This document shows positions 43,334 to 51,705 of a stretch of DNA of 64,000 bases, piece by piece. This DNA comes from JANYCO01 sp035535995. GTDB taxonomy: Bacteria; Bacteroidota; Bacteroidia; Cytophagales; Cytophagaceae. The stretch is from positions 151,752 through 215,751 of the forward strand of contig DATLOZ010000023.1 of NCBI GenBank assembly GCA_035535995.1, given 5' to 3'. Position numbers and translations under genes: made by a program. The notes beneath the pieces were generated by a model. The model had not been told where the DNA came from and searched no databases. It saw only the letters and a list, made by a program, of their open reading frames with translations. Within the stretch, counting starts at the first letter, position 1, and the number at the start of each line of letters is the position of its first letter.

Positions 43334-44214
43334 TTCTTATCAGCCCTGAATTCTCCGGGTGCCATGCCTACATGTTTTTTAAAAAACTTAGAGAAGTACG
43401 ATTGATCGGAAAAGTTGAGTGTGTCGGCTACTTCTGTAGCGGTGAGGTCGGTATGCAGCAAAAGTTTTTTTATTTCGATGATCATTTTTTCTTCGATCAG
43501 ATCTGATGCGGTGCGACCCATTACGTTTTTTACTGTTTCGTTCAAATGATTAGGCGTTACAGATAGTAACTCGGCGTAGTCTTTCACAGAAAAATTTTCT
43601 TTGTACCGCTCTTCGATCAGCTGCTTGAATTTTTTCACCATCAACCTTCCTTTCTTCATACCAGAGCCGCCGGACTGTTGAGGATAAAGCTTTTTGCAAT
43701 ACATCAGGATTAGATCCAGGATTGCATGAATTATTTCTTCGGAGTCGGGTGCGTGAGCTATATTTTCTTCGCAGCCTTTTACAAACAATTGTTTTAGGAA
43801 TTCTATATCGTTTGCATTACTCAATTCCAGCGGAGGATTTTCATCGCTTGTGTTGTAGAAGAAAGGAAATTCGAAGATCTTATTTTTATCTGTTTTATTG
43901 ATCAGGAAGAACTCAGGAGAAAAAAGAAAGATGTATCCGTAGATATCTTTGGAAAGCGAGATCGAATGAATTTGTCCTGGCGAAAGAAAGAATATAGAGT
44001 TTGGTTTGATCGTATAATCTTTGAAATCGATCGTATGCATGCCATGACCATTCGTCAGAAAAAGGATCTCAAAAAAATCGTGACGGTGTGGATAGTGTAC
44101 TTCAAAATGCCGGTTGCTGTCAAAAACTTCCACTTCGTATTGTCTTTTCCCTTCTTTGCGGGAAAAGATCTCAATACCATATAAGGGAACCGATTTGCTT
44201 TTTGAACTCGACAT
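43330..44214 (-). CDS. AraC-family transcriptional regulator with cupin sensor (first of pair)
   Basis: 294 residues. The N-terminal AraC-type cupin (about 30-110) has HYPHRHDFFEILFLTNG and YTIKPNSIFFLSPGQIHSI. The C-terminal HTH domain (about 200-294) has FSVKDYAELLSVTPNHLNE and TEVADTLNFSDQSYFSKFFK, the second being the strongest HTH mark. The cupin probably binds a small ligand. It is the first gene of a three-gene minus-strand group (two regulators, then an oxidoreductase). A repeat element lies directly upstream, so any promoter is within or beside it. Confidence 0.93.
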   Translation of the reverse strand: MSSSKSKSVPLYGIEIFSRKEGKRQYEVEVFDSNRHFEVHYPHRHDFFEILFLTNGHGMHTIDFKDYTIKPNSIFFLSPGQIHSISLSKDIYGYIFLFSPEFFLINKTDKNKIFEFPFFYNTSDENPPLELSNANDIEFLKQLFVKGCEENIAHAPDSEEIIHAILDLILMYCKKLYPQQSGGSGMKKGRLMVKKFKQLIEERYKENFSVKDYAELLSVTPNHLNETVKNVMGRTASDLIEEKMIIEIKKLLLHTDLTATEVADTLNFSDQSYFSKFFKKHVGMAPGEFRADKK

Positions 44215-44350
44215 ATAAGTATTAAATTAATAATGCATACCAGATGCCGGATACCAGATATGTTCTTTATTAAGTCAATAAGATACTTACTATCGCACTC
44301 ATCCGGTATCTGGCATCCGGCTATCTGTTTCTAAAAGAAATAGTATGAGG
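44213..44350. repeat. GATGCCGGATACCAGAT-family repeat, copy 2
   Basis: ATAAGTATTAAATTAATAAT then GCATACCAGATGCCGGATACC on the left, and CATCCGGTATCTGGCATCCGG on the right. The same order of words occurs in the copy at 2656-2845. It begins at the start codon of the first AraC gene and ends near the ACT gene stop. Confidence 0.8.
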
Positions 44351-44365
44351 ATAATTCTATAACAC

Positions 44366-44602
44366 TTAGCTAAGCCTGGTCACACCAAGGATGTCGTAGA
44401 TGCGGATAAGATTTTTGTATACTCGTTCAATATCCGACTCTTCAATTTCAAACTCAATCGTACACACTGCATGCCCGTTGTCTTTTTTCTGGTAATTAAG
44501 GTTGTTTACACTCAACCCTCTTTTGCGGATAGGTAATAAGATCCTGTCAATAGTTTCAGGAGTATGTGTGCAATCGATCTGCCAGCGGTTTAGTTGTTTC
44601 AT
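44366..44602 (-). CDS. Stand-alone ACT-domain protein
   Basis: 78 residues forming one ACT domain: RWQIDCTHTPETIDRILLP, KRGLSVNNLNYQKKDNGH, AVCTIEFEIEESDIERVYKN, LIRIYDILGVTRL. It resembles the regulatory half of acetolactate synthase small subunits (IlvM/IlvN), which bind valine, but no large subunit gene is next to it. It might be a small subunit encoded away from ilvB or an unrelated amino acid sensor. Confidence 0.8.
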   Translation of the reverse strand: MKQLNRWQIDCTHTPETIDRILLPIRKRGLSVNNLNYQKKDNGHAVCTIEFEIEESDIERVYKNLIRIYDILGVTRLS

Positions 44603-44802
44603 TGGTGTTAAATTTATATTGCAAATTTAGGAAGATATCAGCAGGTCACAATAGCAGGAGAATATAAAAAAAGGTTAAAAACATATAGCTTGGAACCAGA
44701 TTTAAAAATACAAAAACAGCTGATCATCAACATTATAATTTATTATTTAAAAAGATGAACCCGTAATTATAGAATTAATTATTTTATACTTTTCCTACAA
44801 TG

Positions 44803-45501
44803 CTACTCCGTACGCACGGTAAGATTCTCAATTCTTTTTTCGTATTTCTCTCCTTTAAAAATACGCGTTACATAAATACCTGGAGTATGAATTTGGTTTG
44901 GATCCAATTCACCTGCCGGCACTAACTCTTCTACTTCTGCAATAGTGATACGGCCTGCAGCGGCCATCATCGGATTGAAATTGCGTGAGGTGCCTTTGTA
45001 GATAAGGTTTCCAGCGGTATCACCTTTCCAGGCTTTCACAATACTGAAATCGGCGCGCAGCCATCTTTCCATGAGGTACAACTTGCCGTCAAACTCGCGT
45101 GTTTCTTTGCCTTCAGCTACTTCCGTGCCCACGCCTGCTGGAGTAAAAAACGCAGGAATCCCCGCGCCGCCTGCACGGATGCGCTCTGCCAGCGTACCCT
45201 GGGGAATCAGCTCTGCTTCCAGTTCTCCCGACAAGAGTTGCCTTTCAAATTCTTCGTTTTCTCCTACATAAGAGGAAATCATTTTTTTGATCTGCTTATT
45301 TTTCAATAAAAGTCCCAATCCGAATCCATCTACCCCCGCATTGTTTGAAATACAGGTCAAATTTTTAGTATTCGCCTTTAAAATAGCGGCAATACTATTC
45401 TCCGGAATACCAGAAAGTCCAAATCCGCCGAACATTATTACCGAATTATCCGTAATATCGGCTATGGCTTTTTCAACTGAATCTATTACCTTGTTGATCA
45501 T
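44803..45501 (-). CDS. 3-oxoacid CoA-transferase subunit A
   Basis: 232 residues, the usual length for subunit A. VMFGGFGLSG-like IMFGGFGLSGIPENSIAAI (about 23-41) and ISNNAGVDGFGLGLLL (about 51-66) are the CoA-transferase family I marks; AGGAGIPAFFTPAGVGT (about 110-126) is the alpha-subunit oxyanion segment. It exchanges CoA between succinyl-CoA and a 3-oxoacid such as acetoacetate, in the cytoplasm. Subunit B carries the catalytic Glu and normally follows directly; it is not in this window on either side. Confidence 0.93.
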   Translation of the reverse strand: MINKVIDSVEKAIADITDNSVIMFGGFGLSGIPENSIAAILKANTKNLTCISNNAGVDGFGLGLLLKNKQIKKMISSYVGENEEFERQLLSGELEAELIPQGTLAERIRAGGAGIPAFFTPAGVGTEVAEGKETREFDGKLYLMERWLRADFSIVKAWKGDTAGNLIYKGTSRNFNPMMAAAGRITIAEVEELVPAGELDPNQIHTPGIYVTRIFKGEKYEKRIENLTVRTE

Positions 45502-45643
45502 GCTCTTATAAAAATTACCTATGAATCAGATGTTCTTAAAAACCTATGTTTTATATTTAAAATCCTAATTTTAGATATAAATATAAACACAATATGCTCT
45601 TTTTTTTCTAGTATTGATATTAATAAACCTTTAAAATAAACAT

Positions 45644-46237
45644 ATGTCTTTTTTAAACAAACATGTATGGATACTGTTATTATCGGCTTCCTGCATTACT
45701 CTCCTGTTGTCCGGCTGTTATAAAAAAGATCTGGATGATTTTAAAAAAGTAAACACCTGGACTTACCAGCCAGAGATTGCGGTTCCTTTTCTGGAAAAGA
45801 AAATAACGCTCAACGATACGATCCCTAAAGTACCGGGCTTTACGAGTGTTACCATGACAGACACTGCCAGCATTGAGCTGCCTACTGATCAGGATTCTGT
45901 GGAATCGCTTTTCCAAGAAGTTGAATTTAAACTTCGCTTTGAAAATACCTTCCCATTTAGCGGATTCGCACAAATTTATTTTGCCGACGACAGTGGTGTA
46001 TATGTCGATTCGCTCTTTGATGCCAACCAGCGCATAATTGATCCGGGCAATCCTAAGCTCGTTAAAGAACTGACCGTTGAGATAGACAAGACCCGATACA
46101 ATAGATTGACGAAAAATAAGAACATGTATTTCTATTACAACCTCACGACCAACAGCGTCTCTAATATTGATTCCGATTACCTGTTGATCAACCTGGGGAT
46201 GAAAGCCAAACTGTCGGTGAACCTCAATAAGAAATAA
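45644..46237 (+). CDS. Lipoprotein of unknown function
   Basis: 197 residues. Lipoprotein signal with lipobox LLSGC (Cys at about 25). The mature part is beta-rich, with ITLNDTIPKVPGFTSV and VEFKLRFENTFPFSGFAQIY. I do not recognise a family. It is the first gene of a plus-strand group with a beta-barrel protein (29-base gap) and an OmpA protein, so it probably belongs to one outer membrane assembly. Confidence 0.8.
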   Translation: MSFLNKHVWILLLSASCITLLLSGCYKKDLDDFKKVNTWTYQPEIAVPFLEKKITLNDTIPKVPGFTSVTMTDTASIELPTDQDSVESLFQEVEFKLRFENTFPFSGFAQIYFADDSGVYVDSLFDANQRIIDPGNPKLVKELTVEIDKTRYNRLTKNKNMYFYYNLTTNSVSNIDSDYLLINLGMKAKLSVNLNKK

Positions 46238-46266
46238 TGAACGAACGATCTTAATTATTATATACA

Positions 46267-47619
46267 GTGAACAAGAACTTATTTATTTTTTTCATCCTGC
46301 TTACGCTAAGTACCGCATCTTTCGGGCAGCATGAAATGACATTGTTTCATATGAACAATGTATTTCAATCTACTTATGTAAATCCTACAGCGGTACCGGA
46401 GCAAAAAGTAAGTATAGGCCTGCCGGCAATCTCTTCCTTGTATAGCAATGTGTACTTCTCTCCTTTTGTAGCTAAGGATATACATGTAGTAAAAACAAGT
46501 GATACCTCATATCAGGTAAACCTGGATAAGGCGATCGCAAAAATGGCTAAGACGAACAACTATCTAAACACAAGCACGGCCATAGATCTGTTAAGCTTCC
46601 GTGTAAAGGTGAGAAATGTTTATGTTTCGTTGAATGCTACCAACATCACCAATATTCGTTTCAATTTCCCGCGCGATCTTTTCAGTCTTGCCTGGTATGG
46701 AAACGCACAGTACATCGGCAGCTCGGTAGATCTGAATAACCTTGGCATCAATGCCATGCAGTATAATGAATACGCACTGGGCCTTACCCGTGCAAAAGAC
46801 GGAGGCAAATGGCGCTACGGTGTTCGTCTGAAATTCCTTCAGGGGTTGAACGATTTCTATACCGCACGCTCCAGTGGTACAGTCTCAATTGACAATGCAT
46901 TTTATCAACATACGTTATCGGCCAATATGCAAGCCTATTCTGCTTCTGTAATTCCTTACGACAGCAAGAATATCAATCTTCTCAACTCGATCGAAAATTT
47001 CAGTAACAAAGGACTTGGTGCAGACCTGGGCGCTTCCTATACTCCGAATAAAAGATGGAGCTTTACAGGTGCACTGAACAACATTGGCTTTATCAACTGG
47101 AAAACAAATGCACAATCTTATGCTATCAACGGTACTTATCAATTTCAAGGAATTAGCCTCGACAGCCTTGTAAACAAAGGAGATGTAGCACTCAACGATT
47201 ACGTAGATACATTGAGCAAAAGATTCCACCTCGATCAGAAAAAGATCTCCCATTATAGAACGATGCTGACACCTTCTGTTTATTTATCGGCCGCTTATAG
47301 TCTTGGCAGAAATACTAAGATAGCCCTGACAGGATACGGAGAATTTTATCATGGCTTACGTCCCGCAGGTTCGGTTGCCTTTATCCAAAGAGCCGGAAGA
47401 ATTCTGAATTTTGTAATATCGTACAACGTACGCAAAAATAGCTACAACAATATGGGCTTCGGATTGATGCTCAAACCTGGGCCTTTCCAGATCTACGTGG
47501 TGGGCGATAATATGCTTGTGCTAAACCCTTTCAACACCAATAATCTCAGTGTACGTACCGGGGTAAACCTTGTCTTTGGAAGAACACGTCTACCTGAAAG
47601 ACAAACACACGAAGACTAA
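46267..47619 (+). CDS. Outer membrane beta-barrel protein (DUF5723-like)
   Basis: 450 residues from a GTG at 46267. Signal peptide 1-20 (ends SFGQ). Early QSTYVNPTAVPEQKVSIGLP is typical of PorP/SprF-like and DUF5723 barrels. The rest alternates short amphipathic strands and turns with repeated aromatic residues, ending in SVRTGVNLVFGRTRL, a final strand. No plug or TonB box is seen. Between a lipoprotein gene and an OmpA gene, it resembles the PorP/SprF plus PorE-type arrangement of T9SS-linked complexes. The exact family is uncertain. Confidence 0.8.
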   Translation: MNKNLFIFFILLTLSTASFGQHEMTLFHMNNVFQSTYVNPTAVPEQKVSIGLPAISSLYSNVYFSPFVAKDIHVVKTSDTSYQVNLDKAIAKMAKTNNYLNTSTAIDLLSFRVKVRNVYVSLNATNITNIRFNFPRDLFSLAWYGNAQYIGSSVDLNNLGINAMQYNEYALGLTRAKDGGKWRYGVRLKFLQGLNDFYTARSSGTVSIDNAFYQHTLSANMQAYSASVIPYDSKNINLLNSIENFSNKGLGADLGASYTPNKRWSFTGALNNIGFINWKTNAQSYAINGTYQFQGISLDSLVNKGDVALNDYVDTLSKRFHLDQKKISHYRTMLTPSVYLSAAYSLGRNTKIALTGYGEFYHGLRPAGSVAFIQRAGRILNFVISYNVRKNSYNNMGFGLMLKPGPFQIYVVGDNMLVLNPFNTNNLSVRTGVNLVFGRTRLPERQTHED

Positions 47620-47657
47620 CTACAACCTTATTTATAATAATTTTGAAAAAAGCACTT

Positions 47658-49730
47658 ATGAAAAAAAGTTTACTTTTATGCTTCCTGATTCTAAACAATT
47701 TTTTATTGTTAGGACAGAGCTCTTTCATTCCTCAGAAGCTCAAAGGTGGCGTCAATACAGAATATAGCGACATTAATCCTGTCATTTCTCCTGATGGGAA
47801 AACACTTTATTTTAACAGGATCAATCACCCGGAAAATACTTTTGGCAAAGATGAAAGTATGGATATATGGTATGCAAAACTTCTTCCCGACGGCAGTTGG
47901 TCACAGGCTAAGCACTTGCCTTTCCCTTTGAATACGGCAAGAAACAATGGCATCGTTTCCATTTCGCAAGACGGAAAAGAATTGGTGGTTAGTGGTATTT
48001 ATTCCAAGAAAAATGTAAAATGGAAGAAACGCGGACTGAGTACCGTAGCGATTACAGGCGACAGCAGTTGGGACAAACCAAAAAAGATCAAAATTCCTGC
48101 CTACTCCAAACAAAACAAAGGCGCTGTGAGCAATGCCTACATGAGCACTGATCAAAATACACTTTTGTTCACCTATACTAAAAAATGGAATCGCGAAGTA
48201 CTTGATATTTTTATCAGCAGAAAATCGAGCAAAGGTAAATGGGGTAAGCCTAAAAAAATCCGCAACATCAATGATTACGGAAGCATAGAAGCGCCTTTCC
48301 TGAGCGCCGATAATCAATACCTGTACTTTTCAGCCAACCGCTTTAAAGGCGAGCTGTTCGACGTTATGCGTTCAACGAGAATTGACGATAGCTACCGCAA
48401 ATGGACAGAGCCGGTAATGCTGAACGACACGATCAATTCACCTGCCTGGGATTCTTATTACAAAACCAACATCAAAGGCAGTTGGGCTTATTTCTGTTCG
48501 GATAAAGAAGGAAATGCAAAATCAGATATCTATCGCGTAAAAATATTTGAAGAAAATCCTTTTGTAGTAATCACCGGACTGGTGATCAACACCAGCAAAA
48601 ATGCGCCGATCACTACTCGTTACAAATACACCATTATGGCTGATGGTAAAGTGGTAGACAGCGCCATCGTGAATCCGGATTCTTCCAACTATAAAATAAA
48701 ATTACCTTTAGGTAAAAAATATTCGATCTACGCGGAAGTTAAAAATTTCGTCTCTACTCCTGAGATCCTTGATGTATCAGGCATCCGGGAATATACCGAT
48801 ACTACGATCAACTTAAAAGTAGCGCCATTGCCTTATGTATTGGTACAAGGTAAAATGCTGAACAGAAAAACAAATACCAGAATTCCTGCTTATACAAATC
48901 CAAGAGTAGCGCTGGACGGCGTGATCACAGATTCAGTGATCATTGATCTTAACAACGGCACTTACCAGATCAAAGTGCCCTATGGCAGCAACCACAGCCT
49001 ACAAGTGCTTGCCGACAAATTTACTCCTGATGTGGAATACCTGAACTTAAATGCCGTAGACGAATACCAGGTGATGGACAAAAACTTGTATGCAACAGAA
49101 ATAAAATTAATGGCTACTCTTACCGGGAAAGTCCTAAGCCGCAAGTCAAACAAACCGCTGCCTGCAAAGGTCCCTACTACGATCAAAGTAAACGATGTAG
49201 TATTTGAAAATGCACGCATCGATAAAAATACCGGAGATTATTATATGGAAATCCCGATCGGCCAGTCATATATTGTAAACGCTGCCGCTCCGCAATACTT
49301 CCCTGTATTTGAACCGATAGACCTGAGCAAAGAAAGTACTCCGGTGAAAATTTACAAAGACCTTTACCTCTCTCCACTTGAAGTTGGTTCTTCTGTGAAA
49401 CTCAACAACGTATTCTTCGAAACAGGAAAAGCTACTCTAAAAGAAGAATCATTTGTAGAGCTTGATAAGGTAGTATCCTTCCTGAACGAATACCCTGAAG
49501 TGAAAATAGAGATCGGCGGACATACGGACAACGTAGGTAAAGCCGCCAACAATCTCACGCTCTCCAACAACCGCGCGGCCGCTGTAGCCAAATACCTGGA
49601 AAGCAAAGGCATCGCCGACGAAAGAATTTCTTCTAAAGGATACGGCCAGACTAAACCAGTGGTACCAAATACCACACCGGCAAACAAGGCTAAGAACAGA
49701 AGAGTGGAATTCACGATTTTGGATCTTTAG
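47658..49730 (+). CDS. OmpA-family protein with beta-propeller and CRD-like domains
   Basis: 690 residues from the ATG at 47658 (MKKSLLLCFLILNNFLLL is a good leader); a TTG at 47643 would add five residues. PD40 blades (about 25-290; NPVISPDGKTLYFNR, EAPFLSADNQYLYFSANR), then three beta domains like carboxypeptidase regulatory folds (about 300-560; FVVITGLVINTSKN, YVLVQGKMLNRKTN, MATLTGKVLSRKSN), then OmpA_C (about 580-690; IEIGGHTDNVGKAANNLTLS, NKAKNRRVEF). Unlike the PorE-like protein at 16.7 kb it has no TPR region. It probably ties the barrel and lipoprotein to peptidoglycan. Confidence 0.88.
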   Translation: MKKSLLLCFLILNNFLLLGQSSFIPQKLKGGVNTEYSDINPVISPDGKTLYFNRINHPENTFGKDESMDIWYAKLLPDGSWSQAKHLPFPLNTARNNGIVSISQDGKELVVSGIYSKKNVKWKKRGLSTVAITGDSSWDKPKKIKIPAYSKQNKGAVSNAYMSTDQNTLLFTYTKKWNREVLDIFISRKSSKGKWGKPKKIRNINDYGSIEAPFLSADNQYLYFSANRFKGELFDVMRSTRIDDSYRKWTEPVMLNDTINSPAWDSYYKTNIKGSWAYFCSDKEGNAKSDIYRVKIFEENPFVVITGLVINTSKNAPITTRYKYTIMADGKVVDSAIVNPDSSNYKIKLPLGKKYSIYAEVKNFVSTPEILDVSGIREYTDTTINLKVAPLPYVLVQGKMLNRKTNTRIPAYTNPRVALDGVITDSVIIDLNNGTYQIKVPYGSNHSLQVLADKFTPDVEYLNLNAVDEYQVMDKNLYATEIKLMATLTGKVLSRKSNKPLPAKVPTTIKVNDVVFENARIDKNTGDYYMEIPIGQSYIVNAAAPQYFPVFEPIDLSKESTPVKIYKDLYLSPLEVGSSVKLNNVFFETGKATLKEESFVELDKVVSFLNEYPEVKIEIGGHTDNVGKAANNLTLSNNRAAAVAKYLESKGIADERISSKGYGQTKPVVPNTTPANKAKNRRVEFTILDL

Positions 49731-49884
49731 AATTATGAGTTATAGATTATGAGTTACGGATGAAAATTTTGTAACTCATAATCCATAACTATTTTTTATA
49801 CTTTTTTTTCTTCCCCTATATCGCTAGCTTTATCAAAGTGAAGTTTCAAATACATTCATAATTCATAACTCAACATTCATAACT
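49730..49884. repeat. GAGTTATGAAT-family repeats before tatD
   Basis: TTATGAGTTATAGATTATGAG (from 49734) is inverse to GTAACTCATAATCCATAACT (49772-49791). A further arm CATTCATAATTCATAACTCA runs from about 49855 to 49884. The last arm ends about five bases before the tatD ATG. Confidence 0.7.
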
Positions 49885-49888
49885 TCTT

Positions 49889-50653
49889 ATGTACATCGAT
49901 ACACACGCCCATATTTATGCCGAGGAATTTAAAGAAGACCGCCAGGCCATGCTGGATAAGGCCTGGGAAGTGGGGGTGCAAAAGATCTATATGCCCAACG
50001 TGGATCATACGTCTATTGATGAAATGATGGAGCTGGAATTGAAATATCCTCAGCAATGTATTCCTATGATGGGACTTCATCCCTGTTATGTAAAAAAAGA
50101 TTTTGAAAAAGAGCTGTACCTTGTAGAAGACTGGCTAAACAAACGTTCGTTTTCTGCAGTAGGTGAGATCGGGATCGATCTTTACTGGGATACAAGTTTC
50201 AAAACACAGCAGGAAGAAGCGCTCAGGATCCAATTGGCGCTGGCAGAGAAACATCGTCTACCCATTGTGATCCATTGCAGGAATTCTTTTCGTGAAACGA
50301 TGGATGTGATCAAGTCGGTAAAAAGCAATACGCTTACGGGAATTTTTCATTGTTTCTCCGGCAACATGGAAGAAGCAGAGGAAGTGATCTCCATTGGTTT
50401 CAAACTTGGAATTGGTGGTGTAGTGACTTTTAAAAATGGTGGTTTGGATAAAATAATTCCTTCCGTTGGGTTAGAACATATCGTGCTCGAAACAGATAGC
50501 CCTTACCTGGCGCCTATGCCTTATCGCGGCAAAAGAAATGAGCCTTCCTACATCCCTATCATAGCAAGAAAAGTAGCCGATCTAAAAAATATTCCGGTGG
50601 AGGAAGTAGAAAAGATCACTACTGAAAATGCGTTGAAGTTGTTTCGCCTTTAA
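49889..50653 (+). CDS. tatD: TatD-family metal-dependent deoxyribonuclease
   Basis: 254 residues, standard length. Metal and catalytic residues: DTHAHIYAEEF (4-14), GEIGIDLYWD (about 88-97), IVIHCRNSF (about 126-134), IFHCFSGNMEEAEE (about 150-163) and LETDSPYLAPMPYRGKRNEP (about 199-218). It is a cytoplasmic exonuclease/DNase linked to DNA repair. It converges with the SGNH/MBOAT pair (eight-base gap). Confidence 0.94.
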   Translation: MYIDTHAHIYAEEFKEDRQAMLDKAWEVGVQKIYMPNVDHTSIDEMMELELKYPQQCIPMMGLHPCYVKKDFEKELYLVEDWLNKRSFSAVGEIGIDLYWDTSFKTQQEEALRIQLALAEKHRLPIVIHCRNSFRETMDVIKSVKSNTLTGIFHCFSGNMEEAEEVISIGFKLGIGGVVTFKNGGLDKIIPSVGLEHIVLETDSPYLAPMPYRGKRNEPSYIPIIARKVADLKNIPVEEVEKITTENALKLFRL

Positions 50654-50661
50654 TAAATAGA

Positions 50662-51702
50662 TCATTTCGGCTCTTTGTAATACTGCGAAAAATCTTTTTG
50701 CAATGCTTTAGCCAGGTTGGCTGCAATGATCTGCCTGCCTGTTTGATCATAATGTTCGGAAGGAAAATCACGGTCGGTAAAATCTTCGTCGTTCACCAGT
50801 TGTAAATTGTTTACCACCGTCACTCCATTTTTCTGGTAACGATCGATTAATAAATTTTTATTAATGAGCATCATTTGTACCAATTCGTTGCCGGTCAATT
50901 GCTGCGCAGCTTGTGTGTTTTCTGCCAAAAGATTAAAATACAAATGGATATTTTTCTTCTGACATATTTTTACAATCTCATCAAAATCTTTTATGCGCGG
51001 ATTAGAAACCGTGTCGATATTAAAACCGAATAATTTCACAAACTGAGTAGCCAATACTTTGTTATAATTAGCAGAATCAGGTAAGGCGAATAATTCTTTG
51101 TCCCACTGATGAATGGTCTGATACTTTAACGGGAACGGGGCTTTGAGCTTCACATCCTTAAATTCTTTGATCCATCTTTCTTTTCGTTGCCAATCTTCTT
51201 CATAATCGTACATTTTGAACACTAGCCTAAGTTTGTTATACAACGGCGGATCTCCGCTATACAAAATACTCAACTGCTCGCAGTAATTTTCATAGATCGA
51301 ATTGATCCATATTATACCGAATGAACGTAAGTTCATAGTCACCACGATCGCCTTTACTTTGCTGCTATCCGGGATTTGACGGATCAATGTTTTAAAAATT
51401 CCTGCATGCATCGCTCCTTTTTCTACCGCACCGATACGGAGGTTGGGATAATAGTCATTCGTCAAGGAAGAGATAGATTTCCGGATCGAATCGGAAGGCA
51501 CAAAACTCGCGTTGGACGATTCGGCGAAATAAAGTATGTCGGATTGCTGAACGCCGTTTTGAAATTGTTCGAGCAAATGGTGTTCGTCATTTTTCTTCAA
51601 ATCTTCCTGCCAGTATATTTTACGATAGATCGCATTGCAAAGAAGATACAACAAGGCTATCAAAACTATTCCAACCAACGATTTATAGAATACTGTTTTC
51701 AT
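50662..51702 (-). CDS. Membrane-anchored SGNH-like protein, partner of the MBOAT
   Basis: 346 residues. One N-terminal TM helix (about 7-25), then a periplasmic domain. DILYFAESSNASF (about 55-67) could be the block I Ser region and DFPSEHYDQTGRQIIAANLA (about 315-334) the block V Asp/His region of the SGNH hydrolase fold. Its ATG starts three bases after the MBOAT stop, so the genes are cotranscribed. MBOAT-SGNH pairs (DltB/DltD, AlgI/AlgJ/AlgX, PatA/PatB) acylate surface or wall polymers: the MBOAT brings the acyl group across the membrane and the SGNH protein transfers it. The substrate here is unknown. Confidence 0.75.
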   Translation of the reverse strand: MKTVFYKSLVGIVLIALLYLLCNAIYRKIYWQEDLKKNDEHHLLEQFQNGVQQSDILYFAESSNASFVPSDSIRKSISSLTNDYYPNLRIGAVEKGAMHAGIFKTLIRQIPDSSKVKAIVVTMNLRSFGIIWINSIYENYCEQLSILYSGDPPLYNKLRLVFKMYDYEEDWQRKERWIKEFKDVKLKAPFPLKYQTIHQWDKELFALPDSANYNKVLATQFVKLFGFNIDTVSNPRIKDFDEIVKICQKKNIHLYFNLLAENTQAAQQLTGNELVQMMLINKNLLIDRYQKNGVTVVNNLQLVNDEDFTDRDFPSEHYDQTGRQIIAANLAKALQKDFSQYYKEPK

Positions 51703-51705
51703 AGA

